A stretch of DNA of 64,000 nt, from NCBI GenBank assembly GCA_029210625.1, contig JARGFU010000003.1:124001-188000 (forward strand), read 5' to 3'. Origin of the DNA: Deltaproteobacteria bacterium. Lineage in GTDB: Bacteria; Myxococcota; Myxococcia; SLRQ01. The notes under the pieces were generated by a model that saw only the letters and a program-made list of their open reading frames with translations, searched no databases and was not told the DNA's origin. Position numbers and translations under genes: made by a program. This document shows positions 18,456 to 26,551 of this stretch, piece by piece. The first letter of the stretch is position 1; every line of letters starts with the position of its first letter.

Positions 18456-19463
18456 ATGAGCGGCGGCAAGATGTTCGGAGTGACGATGGGGGTGCTGCTC
18501 GGGCTGCTCTCGATCGCCTCGGCCTGCGCCTGGGCGACGATGATCCGGATGCCGGGAGAGGGGAGGCCCGAGGCGCTGCCCGAGCCCGAGCCCGCCGCGG
18601 TGGAGCGCCTGGTCGGGGCGGTGCGGCACCTGGCTGGTACCCTCGGGGAGCGAAACCTCGGCGATCACCCGGAGGCCCTCGCCGGGGCCCGGGACTGGAT
18701 CCGGGCGGAGTTGGAGGCCGCGGGGCTCGAGGTCACCCTGGAGCACGTGCCGCCCTTCGACGAGGACGTCGGCAACCTGATCGTGGAGCTCCCCGGAGAG
18801 CGCAGTGAGGTCGTCCTGGTCGGCGCCCACTACGACAGCGTGCTGGGGACCCCCGGCGCCGACGACAACGCCTCGGGGGTGGCGGCCCTGCTGGAGCTGG
18901 CCCGGCGCTTCGCCCGCAGGCACGCCGAGGACAGGCCCGCCCGGACCCTGCGCCTGGTGGCCTGGGTGAACGAGGAGCCGCCCTACTTCAAGGAGCCGAC
19001 CATGGGCTCGCTGGTGAACGCCCGGAACGCCGCCGGGCGCGGTGACCCCCTGCTGGCCGCGCTCTCCCTCGAGTCGATCGGCTACTTCGACCCCGGGAAG
19101 GGGAGCCAGCGCTACCCCTTCCCCCTCTCTCTCTTCTACCCCTCGCGCGGGGACTTCCTGGCCTTCGTCGGCGACCGGGACTCCGAGGCGCTGGTGCGCC
19201 GCTGCGTGAAGGTCTTCCGGGAGCGGGGGACCCTGCCCTCCGAGGGGGCCGCCCTGCCGGGCGAGATGCCGGGGGTCTCCTGGTCCGACCACTGGTCCTA
19301 CTGGCAGACCGGGGTGCCGGCGGTGATGGTCACCGGCACCGCGCCCTTCCGGGATCCGCACTACCACGAACCCACCGACACCCCCGACAGGATCGACGGC
19401 CGGCGCCTGGCCCTGGCGGTGGACGGCCTGGAGGCGGTGCTCGAGGACCTGCTGGAGAACTAA
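18456..19463 (+). CDS. M28-family zinc aminopeptidase, membrane-associated (335 aa)
   Basis: A metallopeptidase that should remove N-terminal residues outside the cytoplasm. The N-terminus has a hydrophobic anchor or signal (residues 9-29) with ASAC, a weak lipobox. The M28 co-catalytic zinc ligands are visible: AHYDS (H125), ADDNASG (D136/D137), NEEPP (E173/E174) and a late DPHYH (H302). An excellent Shine-Dalgarno (AAGGAGGA, 18443-18450) sets the start. The TAA stop is the first three bases of the inverted-repeat element at 19461-19624. Substrate unknown. Confidence 0.88.
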   Translation: MSGGKMFGVTMGVLLGLLSIASACAWATMIRMPGEGRPEALPEPEPAAVERLVGAVRHLAGTLGERNLGDHPEALAGARDWIRAELEAAGLEVTLEHVPPFDEDVGNLIVELPGERSEVVLVGAHYDSVLGTPGADDNASGVAALLELARRFARRHAEDRPARTLRLVAWVNEEPPYFKEPTMGSLVNARNAAGRGDPLLAALSLESIGYFDPGKGSQRYPFPLSLFYPSRGDFLAFVGDRDSEALVRRCVKVFRERGTLPSEGAALPGEMPGVSWSDHWSYWQTGVPAVMVTGTAPFRDPHYHEPTDTPDRIDGRRLALAVDGLEAVLEDLLEN

Positions 19464-19624
19464 ACCAGAGATCATGATTCCCGAACAGCGGATGGCGCCG
19501 CGGACGTGCCCGGATGCAAGGAAGGGTGAGGGAGCCTAGCCTTAGCTAGGTGACCGAGGCCTGACGCCGCAGGCGGGTGCGGCCTGCAAGCCAGGCGTGA
19601 TCGGGAATCGTGATTTCTGGTTTA
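19461..19624. repeat. 164-bp element with 24-bp terminal inverted repeats, filling a convergent gene junction
   Basis: Arm 1 (19461-19484, starting TAAACCAGAGATCATGATTC) and arm 2 (19601-19624) are reverse complements over 24 bp with two mismatches. The TAA at each outer end is the stop codon of the flanking gene: the M28 peptidase on the plus strand and the glycosyltransferase on the minus strand. The interior (about 116 bp) has further self-complementary parts, such as CCTAGCCTTAGCTAGG and GCAGGC...GCCTGC, so the whole can fold into a branched hairpin. It may be a palindromic MITE- or REP-like repeat, a bidirectional terminator, or a structured RNA. No ORF lies inside. Confidence 0.8.
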
Positions 19625-20827
19625 TGCGGACCGATCGAACCAGCCCCGCGCGTCGCGCTCGCGCTGGTAGGCGAGGAAGTCCGCGGTGGGGTGGAAGGTG
19701 TCGCGCCACTGCAGGCCACCCCGCCGCCAGCCGAGGATCGTCCCTTGGAGGCTGGCCCAGACGAAGATCGCGGCCCCCACCGGCCAGAGCAGCCCGGGCC
19801 AGGGGGGCTGGGCGTTGCGGTGGAGGAGGCCCATCGAGAGGAGGGTGACCGCGGCCTGCGTGGCGCCGCCGAGGGCCGCGAGGGCGGGCCTCCCGGTGGC
19901 CAGCGCGATCCCCGTGAGGAGGAGGGGAGAGAACCAGAGGGCGAGGGCGCCGAGGGTGGCCGCGAGGCCCTGGGCCAGGCTGAAGTTGGCGGAGACCGCC
20001 CAGGCGTTCTTCTCCGCGCCGCGGACGAAGGCGGCGGCGCTCCGGTAGATCGCGACCCGCACCGCGCCCGCGCCGTCCACGATGGTGCTCTTCGCCCCGG
20101 CGGCCTTCAGCAGCCGGCCGAGCATCAGATCGTCGGCGACCTCCATCCGCAGGGCCTTGAGGCCGGGCGAGCGCTCGAGGGCCGCGCGCCGCACGAGGGT
20201 GAAGGCGCCCACGCCCACCCCGTGCGGGTGCGCCGGATCCTCCACCGCCCGCGGCCGCATGCCGGGGTAGAGGAGCTGGAGGAAGCAGGCGTAGATCGTG
20301 CCGAGCACCCAGGAGCGGGCCTCGAAGGTGGGCAGCGCGGAGAGGACCTCCCAGCCCTCGCGCTCGCAGGCGGCGACCGCTCGCCGCAGGGTCTCCGGGC
20401 TCACGACCACGTCGGCGTCCGAGAAGAGGAGGTAGTCGGTGCCCGCGGCCTCGGCGCCGAGGCGCAGGGCGTTGAGCTTCCCCAGCCAGCCGGGGGGCAG
20501 CTCGCGGTTGTGGATCACCTGCAGGCGCTCGTCCTCGGCGGCCAGCGCCCGGGCGATCTCGCCGGTGCGGTCGCGGCTTCGATCGTCCACCAGGATCACG
20601 CGCAGGGCGGGGTAGTCGCTGGCGAGGCGGGCGCGAAGCGCCTCCTCCAGGCCGGCCTCCTCGTCGCGGGCGGCGCAGATCACCGTGAGGCCCGGGAGCG
20701 CGGCCTCCGGCGGGGGCAGGGGCAGCTCGACGAGCCGCCGCGTCTGACGGGCGGTGCGCAGGGTCGCCGCCGCCACGCCCCACCAGGCCAGGCAGACCAG
20801 CGCCAGACAGACGAGGAGCACGCTCAC
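19622..20827 (-). CDS. Family 2 glycosyltransferase, HpnB-like (401 aa)
   Basis: A membrane-bound GT2 enzyme that transfers a sugar from a nucleotide donor. An N-terminal TM segment (residues 3-22) is followed by the GT-A fold: LTVICAARDEEAGL, VILVDDRSRDRTGEIA, the metal-binding SDAD and an ADDLMLG acceptor-side motif. Three or more C-terminal TM helices finish the protein. The layout and VIHN...PPGWLGKLNAL resemble the hopanoid-associated glycosyltransferase HpnB, but no other hopanoid gene is in the window. GTG start; a TAGGCT box ends 7 nt before it. Confidence 0.85.
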   Translation of the reverse strand: MSVLLVCLALVCLAWWGVAAATLRTARQTRRLVELPLPPPEAALPGLTVICAARDEEAGLEEALRARLASDYPALRVILVDDRSRDRTGEIARALAAEDERLQVIHNRELPPGWLGKLNALRLGAEAAGTDYLLFSDADVVVSPETLRRAVAACEREGWEVLSALPTFEARSWVLGTIYACFLQLLYPGMRPRAVEDPAHPHGVGVGAFTLVRRAALERSPGLKALRMEVADDLMLGRLLKAAGAKSTIVDGAGAVRVAIYRSAAAFVRGAEKNAWAVSANFSLAQGLAATLGALALWFSPLLLTGIALATGRPALAALGGATQAAVTLLSMGLLHRNAQPPWPGLLWPVGAAIFVWASLQGTILGWRRGGLQWRDTFHPTADFLAYQRERDARGWFDRSA

Positions 20828-20834
20828 GGCTCCG

Positions 20835-20840
20835 AGCCTA
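20835..20840 (-). promoter_or_regulatory. -10 box (TAGGCT) before the glycosyltransferase
   Basis: TAGGCT on the minus strand ends 7 nt before the GTG start at 20827, another leaderless arrangement. Confidence 0.4.
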
Positions 20841-20885
20841 TCCCAGGTGCTCGCCGGAGCCCTCCGCTTCCGGGAGGGGGCGCGG

Positions 20886-20891
20886 TAGACT
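20886..20891 (+). promoter_or_regulatory. -10 box (TAGACT) of the six-gene radical SAM operon
   Basis: TAGACT lies 25 nt before the ATG at 20917, giving a leader of about 18 nt that contains the Shine-Dalgarno GGGAGGG. No convincing -35 is seen. Confidence 0.4.
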
Positions 20892-20916
20892 GCCGCACCA
20901 ACTCGGGAGGGAAACG

Positions 20917-21669
20917 ATGCCGACGCTGCTGCGCCCGCTCTCCATCGTGGTGCTCACCCTCGCCGCGGCCTGGCCACGCGCCGGGGCGGCCTCGACGCCG
21001 GGCTACGTCCCGCGCCTCGCGCTGCCCACCCTCGAGGCGCCCGCAGCGCCGGTGCGTTTGCGCCTGCTGGCCGAGGAGCGCTACGACGTCGCGAAGCTGA
21101 ACGACGGCACGGTGCTGGTGGGCAAGATCATCCGGGAGAACGAGGTGGGGGTGGTCTTCCGGACGGCCGACGGGAAGACCCGCCTCATCAAGTACGAGGA
21201 GCTGGCCGACCTGCAGTCGACGAAGCCGGCGGCGGCCTCGCCCGGGCCGCCCGCCCACGCCACCCCCGGGGTGCCCCCGCCGCACGCGGCAGGGAGGGGG
21301 AGCCTGACGCCCCAGCAGGCGGAGCGGCGCCGGATGCTGGCGGCGGAGCGGGACGGGCTGGTCGAGCAGCGGGCGAAGATCAGCCTCCTGCCCTCGACCC
21401 TCGGGCTCATCGGCGGCCTCGCCCTCATCGCCGTCTCCCCCCTGCTGGTGAACAACTCGACCGAGCTGACGGCGCTCATCGTCTGCGGCGGGCTCATCGC
21501 CGGCCTCGGCGCCCTCGGCCTGATCTTCAAGGTCATCGGCCGCAGCCAGCTGGACCGGCAGATCCGGGAGAAGAACCGGGAGATCCAGAAGCTCTACCCC
21601 GAGACCACCCGGGTCCCCGCGCCCCTTCCCGTCGGCGGCTTCGAGCTCGCCCTCGTCGCCAACTTCTAG
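20917..21669 (+). CDS. Membrane protein with signal peptide and small beta domain (250 aa), first gene of operon
   Basis: Unknown function. A signal peptide (to about residue 25) is followed by a small beta domain with KLNDGTVLVGKIIRENEVG and VVFRTADGKTRLI, a barrel-like motif common in envelope proteins. Next come a Pro/Ala linker, a short coiled-coil-like segment (ERRRMLAAERDGLVEQRAK), two adjacent TM helices (about 160-205) and a charged tail (RQIREKNREIQKLY). GGGAGGG precedes the ATG. The next gene starts 10 bp after the stop, so this is probably the first gene of the operon containing the radical SAM pair. Confidence 0.75.
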   Translation: MPTLLRPLSIVVLTLAAAWPRAGAASTPGYVPRLALPTLEAPAAPVRLRLLAEERYDVAKLNDGTVLVGKIIRENEVGVVFRTADGKTRLIKYEELADLQSTKPAAASPGPPAHATPGVPPPHAAGRGSLTPQQAERRRMLAAERDGLVEQRAKISLLPSTLGLIGGLALIAVSPLLVNNSTELTALIVCGGLIAGLGALGLIFKVIGRSQLDRQIREKNREIQKLYPETTRVPAPLPVGGFELALVANF

Positions 21670-21679
21670 GAGGCTCTCG

Positions 21680-22015
21680 ATGAAAGGTGTGGTGTACGGA
21701 CTCGCGGGTTTGCTGGGGCTCCTGGGCCTCGTCTTCATCGCCGGCGCCCAGGGGCTGGTCGCCCGCTACGTCCTCGGCGCGGTCCTCCTGGTCGCCGGCC
21801 TCACCCTGGTCGCGGTGATGCGGCTGCGGCCGAGCCAGACGACGATCACCCAGAAGATCGACCTCTCGGGGGACGTCGCGGTCGAGCGCCTGGTCTGCCA
21901 GCAGTGTGCGGGGATGCTGGACGCCTCCTCGGTGCGGGTGGAGGCCGGCGCCATCTTCGTGGCCTGCCCCTACTGCAAGGCGGCCTATCAGATCGAGGAA
22001 GCCCCGAAGTGGTAG
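21680..22015 (+). CDS. Small two-TM protein with C-terminal zinc ribbon (111 aa)
   Basis: Two TM helices (about 5-24 and 29-47) are followed by a short spacer and a probable zinc ribbon, C73xxC76...C96xxC99 (LVCQQC and ACPYCKAAY). AGGAGG sits well before the ATG. Its stop overlaps the GTG start of the radical SAM gene. By position it is part of the modification operon. It might be an accessory or redox/metal-handling protein, but nothing in the sequence proves this. Confidence 0.8.
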   Translation: MKGVVYGLAGLLGLLGLVFIAGAQGLVARYVLGAVLLVAGLTLVAVMRLRPSQTTITQKIDLSGDVAVERLVCQQCAGMLDASSVRVEAGAIFVACPYCKAAYQIEEAPKW

Positions 22016-23508
22016 GCGCGGGCCTGGCCCTGGCGGGCCGCCGCCTGCGAGAGGACCTCGCCGGCTTCGGACGGGCGCTCGGGCTCGGCCGCGCCGCGCC
22101 CCCGCCCCGGCTCCGCGTCTACCGACGGGAGCGCCACGGCGGCCACACCACGCTCCACCTTCGGCGGCAGTCGGGGGGTGGGGCGCTCCTCTTCGTCGAC
22201 GCGATGGAGGTGATCCACCTCTCGCCCACCGCCGCGCACCTCGCCTCCCTCGTCCTCGAGGAGGTGCCCGAGGCGGCGGCCCTCGCCGAGCTGCGCCGGA
22301 GCTGGCGGGGCGCGCCCGGGGCGCGGCTCCGGGACGATCTCCACGCCATGCGGGCGCGCCTCGAGCAGCTCTCCGATCCGCGGACGGCCTGCCGCACCTG
22401 CGATCTTCCCGCCGAGCGGCTGCCGGTCTTCGGCCAGCGGGGAGACGCCCCCTACAAGGCGGACCTGGCGCTCACCTACGCCTGCAACAACGGCTGCCCC
22501 CACTGCTACAACGACCCCGCGCACTTCGATCGGCCGCCGCTCTCCGCGGCCCGGTGGTGCGAGCTCGTGGATCGACTGGCCGAGGTGGGCGTGCCTCACC
22601 TGATCCTGACGGGCGGCGAGGCGACCCTGCACCCGGGGCTGGTGGAGATCGTCGCCCACGCCCACCACCGGGGGCTGCTGGTGGGGCTGAACACCAACGG
22701 CCGCCGCCTGGGGAGCGGCGCGGCCGGCCGCGCCCTGGCCCGGGAGCTGGCGGCCGCGGGGCTCGACCACGTGCAGGTCACCCTCGAGAGCCACCGGCCC
22801 GAGGTCCACGACGCGATGGTGGGCGCGCGGGCCTTCGAGCAGACCGTGGCCGGGGTGGAGGCGGCCCTGGCGGCCGGGCTCTCCGTGCTCACCAACACCA
22901 CGCTCACCCGGGCGAACGCGCGAGAGCTCCCCGAGACCCTCGACTTCCTCGCCGGGCTGGGGCTCCAGGCCGTGGCCCTCAACGCGATCATCCACGCCGG
23001 GGGAGGCAGCGCGAACCCCGACGCCCTCCCGGCCGGGGCGCTCGCGCCGATCCTGGTCGAGGCCCGGGAGCGCAGCCGCGGCCTGGGCCTGCGCCTGCTC
23101 TGGTACACGGTGACCGACTACTGCGAGCTCTCCCCGGTGGAGCTCGAGCTCGGGCCGAAGCGCTGCAACGCCGGCGAGTACTCGGTCTGCCTCGAGCCCG
23201 ACGGCGAGGTCCTGCCCTGCCAGAGCTACCCGGCCTCGGCGGGCAACCTGCTGCACACCGAGTGGGAGACGATCTGGGAGAGCGAGCTCTTCCGCTCCTT
23301 CCGCGAGCGTGAGCTCGACCCCGGGCGCCTGCCCGAGAAGTGCCGCGGCTGCCCCGACCTCTCCCTCTGCGGGGGGGGCTGCCGGCTGGAGCACGAGGCG
23401 CGGTCGCGGGGAGAGACGAGCGAGGCCTGCGCGGGCTGTGGTGGACGATCGAGCGGGGCGAGCGCGCTGGTGCAGCTCGCGGCGCCAGGAGGTGGACGAT
23501 GGGGATGA
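22009..23508 (+). CDS. PqqD-like/radical SAM/SPASM peptide-modifying enzyme (499 aa)
   Basis: A probable RiPP-type maturase. Residues about 35-125 look like a PqqD-type recognition element (ALLFVDAMEVIHLSPTAAH). The radical SAM core has CNNGCPHC (C159, C163, C166), ILTGGEAT (GGE 202-204), NTNGRRL and QVTLESH. The C-terminus has a full seven-cysteine SPASM pattern: RCNAGEYSVCLEPDG...LPC, then CRGCPDLSLCGGGC, then CAGC, which binds auxiliary [4Fe-4S] clusters. Such enzymes form thioether or carbon-carbon links on peptides bound through the recognition element. The GTG start at 22009 follows GAGGAA by 8 nt and overlaps the upstream stop. The likely substrate is the Cys-tailed protein two genes downstream. 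Confidence 0.9.
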   Translation: MVGAGLALAGRRLREDLAGFGRALGLGRAAPPPRLRVYRRERHGGHTTLHLRRQSGGGALLFVDAMEVIHLSPTAAHLASLVLEEVPEAAALAELRRSWRGAPGARLRDDLHAMRARLEQLSDPRTACRTCDLPAERLPVFGQRGDAPYKADLALTYACNNGCPHCYNDPAHFDRPPLSAARWCELVDRLAEVGVPHLILTGGEATLHPGLVEIVAHAHHRGLLVGLNTNGRRLGSGAAGRALARELAAAGLDHVQVTLESHRPEVHDAMVGARAFEQTVAGVEAALAAGLSVLTNTTLTRANARELPETLDFLAGLGLQAVALNAIIHAGGGSANPDALPAGALAPILVEARERSRGLGLRLLWYTVTDYCELSPVELELGPKRCNAGEYSVCLEPDGEVLPCQSYPASAGNLLHTEWETIWESELFRSFRERELDPGRLPEKCRGCPDLSLCGGGCRLEHEARSRGETSEACAGCGGRSSGASALVQLAAPGGGRWG

Positions 23509-24758
23509 AGTGGATGCAGCGGCTCCTCTGGCCGACGGTCTCGGGCGGGACCCCCGAGCCGGGGCTCTACCACTACCGGGAGGAGCGGGACGGGCGGGTC
23601 CGCCGCTACCACCTGCGGATCGACGCCGACGGCGCGGGCGTCCTCACCGTCGATGCCCGGGGTCTCTGCCGCCTCTCGCCGGTCGGCGTGATGATGGCGC
23701 AGGGGCTCCTCGGCGGTGAGGCCCCCGCGAGCCTGGGGGCCCGCGTCGCGCGCGCCTTCCGGGGGAGGAGCGTCGATGCCATCCACGACGATCTGCGCGA
23801 CCTCCAGGCCACGCTGAAGCGGCTCTCCCTGGGCCGGGCCGGCGCCGTGCGCGATCTCGACGGGATCGGCGCGAGCCCCTTCGCCCGCTCCCTCTCCGCG
23901 CCCCTCTGCGCCGACGTCGAGGTCGGCACGCTCCAGGCGGGCCGGGCGGTGGTCGATCGCCTGCGGGCGATCGGCGTCCCCCAGGTGGTCTGGGTGCTCG
24001 GCGACGAGCCCGCCCCCGAGCACCTGCCCGAGCTGGTGGAGCGGGCGGAGGATCAGGGGCTGATCTGCGGCCTGCGGACCCGGGCGAGCGCGCTGCCCCT
24101 GGCCCTCCTCGAGCGGGCGATCGAGGCCGGCCTCGACCACCTCGATCTGCTCTTCCTGCCCGAGGCCGAGCTGCACGCGGCCTGGCTGGGGGAGGGGGAC
24201 CGGGAGGCCGCCGGGCGGAACCTGGCCCTCGCCCGCGAGGCCGAGATCGGCGCGCCGGCCGTGGTCGCGCTGCGCCCCGGCGAGGACGAGCCGGCCGCGG
24301 CCATCGAGGCTCTCCGGAGCTTCGGCTTCCGCCAGGCGGCCTTCCACGCCCTCCTCGACCCCGAAGGGGAGGCCGGGCGCGCGCTGCCCCAGCTGGCGGT
24401 CGACCTCGAGGAGGCCCTCACCGCCGCGGGCTTCCCCGGCCAGTGGGGCCCCCCCCACGCGGTCCCCGCCGCGGCCCACCCGAAGGCGGCCCGCCGGGGC
24501 CCCCGGACCGTGGGGGAGGTGACGGTGCGGGTCCTCGCGGGGGGTGAGATCCTGCCACCCACCGGGGCGCCGAACCCCGTGGGCAACCTGCTCGGGGAGA
24601 GCTGGGCGCGGCTCTGGCAGGCCCCGGCCTTCACCCCCTGGCGAGAGGCCAGCGAGGCCCCCGAGCGCTGCCCCACCTGCCCCGGCCTGGAGATCTGCGA
24701 GGGCGGCTGCCCCGCGGAAGCCGGGAGCTGGGCCAGCAGCGGGGAGGTGAGGTCATGA
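23499..24758 (+). CDS. Degenerate radical SAM paralogue with PqqD-like N-terminus and partial SPASM (419 aa)
   Basis: A pseudo-enzyme partner. The N-terminus repeats the PqqD-like pattern (VLTVDARGLCRLSPVG, then a helical RSVDAIHDDLRDL). Where the active paralogue has CNNGCPHC this protein has a shortened SLSAPLCADVEVG with a single Cys, so it cannot hold the SAM-binding cluster. The barrel is still recognisable: VVWVLGDEPAPEHLPEL (G168-E170) aligns with LILTGGEATLHPGL. The C-terminal cluster site is kept as C391, C394, C400 and C404 (CX2CX5CX3C). AGGAGG lies 5 nt before the ATG at 23499; the ATG at 23505 is an alternative. The gene overlaps both neighbours. I infer a heteromeric complex with the 22009 enzyme, with this subunit binding or presenting the substrate. 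Confidence 0.85.
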   Translation: MGMKWMQRLLWPTVSGGTPEPGLYHYREERDGRVRRYHLRIDADGAGVLTVDARGLCRLSPVGVMMAQGLLGGEAPASLGARVARAFRGRSVDAIHDDLRDLQATLKRLSLGRAGAVRDLDGIGASPFARSLSAPLCADVEVGTLQAGRAVVDRLRAIGVPQVVWVLGDEPAPEHLPELVERAEDQGLICGLRTRASALPLALLERAIEAGLDHLDLLFLPEAELHAAWLGEGDREAAGRNLALAREAEIGAPAVVALRPGEDEPAAAIEALRSFGFRQAAFHALLDPEGEAGRALPQLAVDLEEALTAAGFPGQWGPPHAVPAAAHPKAARRGPRTVGEVTVRVLAGGEILPPTGAPNPVGNLLGESWARLWQAPAFTPWREASEAPERCPTCPGLEICEGGCPAEAGSWASSGEVRS

Positions 24759-26551
24759 GGCGCCTCCTCCTCCTGCTGGTGCTCCTCTCCCTGGCGCGGC
24801 CGACGGCGGCCGAGGCCCTCTACGCCTTCGAGGTGAACTCGGTCGAGTTCCAGGCGACGGTCCTGCCCGACGGCGACGTGCGCCTGCGCTACGACATCGT
24901 GTTCACCAACCTGCCTCATGCGGAGGCCATCGACGTCGTGGACGTGGGGATGCCCAAGCCGGGCTACTCCATCGGCTCGATGATCGGGTGGCTCGACAGC
25001 AACGCCCTTCACGACATCCGGCCCTCGACCTATGTCGATCCCGGCGTGGAGGTGCACCTCGGATACTGGGCGATCCCGCCGGGCGCCACCCGCACCTTCT
25101 CCTTCGAGGCCTCGGTCACCGACCTGGTCTTCTCGGACACCACCGACGACGAGCTGGCCTCCTTCCAGATCACGCCGACCTGGTTCGGTGATCAGTTCGT
25201 CACCGGGACCACCGATCTGAAGATCGCCGTCCACCTCCCCGAGGGGGTCGACCCCGAGCGGGTGCTCCACCAGGGGGTGCCCTTCCAGGCCCGGGCGCTC
25301 TTCCAGGACCACGCCGTCGCGACCTGGCACTTCCCGGCCACCCGCTTCACCGGCCCCCACAAGGTCGGCCTCTCCTTCCCCCGGGACGTCATGGAGCCGG
25401 GCGCCGTCATCGAGATGACCCTCTGGGATCTCTTCTGGCTCTGGTGGGTGGGCAACGAGACGGTGCGCGGGGTGATCGGCGTGGTCCTCGCCATCCTCCT
25501 CCTCGTCTTCTTCCTGCGCTTCACCGGCATGACCGGCTGGACGGTGATCGTCATCGCCCTGGGCCTCGGGACCCTCTTCTACGTGACCCGTCCGGGCTTC
25601 GCCCTGGCGATGGTCTTCGTCGTGCCGCTGCTCTGCTTCCTGATGGAGCGGGCGCTGCGCAAGAAGCGGCGCGACTACCTGCCCCCGATCGTCAGCGTGG
25701 AGGGAGGGGGCATCAAGCGGGGCCTCACCGCCCCGGAGGCCGCCGCGCTCCTCGAGGTGCCGCCGGGCAAGGTGCTCACCCTGGTGGTCTTCGGTCTGCT
25801 CAAGAAGAAGATCATCAGTCAGCTCCGGGCGGATCCCCTCAAGGTCGAGGTCGAGGGGCCCTACAAGCGCGACCCGAAGAAGCGCCGGGCCGCGGCCGCC
25901 AAGGCCGGGGTCGTCCTCCACACCTACGAGCACGCCTTCCTCGACGCCATGCAGGAGGGGGACGGACAGGACCTCAAGGAGATCTCCTTCGGGCCGGCGA
26001 TGAAGGAGCTCTTCCAGCACGTGGCCGACCGGGTCTCCGGCTTCGACGTGAAGGAGACGAAGGCCTACTACCAGTACATCGTGAGCAAGGCATGGGCCCA
26101 GGCTCAGGGTCTGGGCGAGATCGAACAGCGCACCGCCGCGGTGGACCGTGACCTCGAGTGGCTGCTCCTCGATCCCGACTACGACGGTCACTTCGGGCAC
26201 TGGCACCACCACGGCTACCACTACCGCCCGGTCTGGGCCCGCAGCGGGGGCCTCGGGGATCTGGCCGGGGCCGCGGCCTCCGGGGGCGGCGATCACGTCC
26301 CCAGCGTCTCGGACATCACCGGCTCCTTCTCGGGCTGGGCCGAGGGGCTGGCGAGCGACGTGGCCTCCGCCGTCCTCCCCGGCGAGAGCGGGGGAGGGGG
26401 CTTCGTCGACCTCTCCGGGATCGACCGCACCACGGGCGACATCTTCGAGGCCCTGGCCGAGTCGGGCGGCAGCGGCGGAGGCGGAGGGGGTGGCGGCTGC
26501 GCCTGCGCGGGCTGCGCCTGCGCCTGCGCCTGCGCCGGAGGGGGGCGTTGA
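24755..26551 (+). CDS. DUF2207/TIGR04222-like membrane protein with Gly run and six-Cys tail, candidate modified substrate (598 aa)
   Basis: A signal peptide (MRRLLLLLVLLSL to about residue 22) precedes an extracytoplasmic beta domain (25-230, DUF2207-like: YAFEVNSVEFQATVLPDGDV). Three TM helices follow (about 237-256, 262-277, 281-301), then RKKRR, which fixes the rest in the cytoplasm. The cytoplasmic part has a winged-helix-like segment (TAPEAAALLEVP...VVFGLLKKKII) and a helical region. The C-terminus is eight consecutive Gly (574-581), then C582, C584, C587, C589, C591 and C593 separated by Ala or Ala-Gly, ending GGGR. ATGA overlaps upstream and TTGA overlaps downstream. From memory, TIGR04222-type proteins often have Gly/Cys-rich tails. 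The tail fits a radical SAM substrate; metal binding is the alternative. Confidence 0.85.
   Translation: MRRLLLLLVLLSLARPTAAEALYAFEVNSVEFQATVLPDGDVRLRYDIVFTNLPHAEAIDVVDVGMPKPGYSIGSMIGWLDSNALHDIRPSTYVDPGVEVHLGYWAIPPGATRTFSFEASVTDLVFSDTTDDELASFQITPTWFGDQFVTGTTDLKIAVHLPEGVDPERVLHQGVPFQARALFQDHAVATWHFPATRFTGPHKVGLSFPRDVMEPGAVIEMTLWDLFWLWWVGNETVRGVIGVVLAILLLVFFLRFTGMTGWTVIVIALGLGTLFYVTRPGFALAMVFVVPLLCFLMERALRKKRRDYLPPIVSVEGGGIKRGLTAPEAAALLEVPPGKVLTLVVFGLLKKKIISQLRADPLKVEVEGPYKRDPKKRRAAAAKAGVVLHTYEHAFLDAMQEGDGQDLKEISFGPAMKELFQHVADRVSGFDVKETKAYYQYIVSKAWAQAQGLGEIEQRTAAVDRDLEWLLLDPDYDGHFGHWHHHGYHYRPVWARSGGLGDLAGAAASGGGDHVPSVSDITGSFSGWAEGLASDVASAVLPGESGGGGFVDLSGIDRTTGDIFEALAESGGSGGGGGGGGCACAGCACACACAGGGR

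Noticed and set aside
23340-23498. N-terminal extension of the degenerate radical SAM protein
   Set aside because: The extension overlaps the coding end of the upstream SPASM region in another frame, and AGGAGG points to the ATG at 23499.
24755-26551. Cys tail as a frameshift artefact
   Set aside because: The frame is maintained by signal peptide, TM helices and cytoplasmic domain up to the tail, and the next gene starts exactly at its stop with a strong Shine-Dalgarno.
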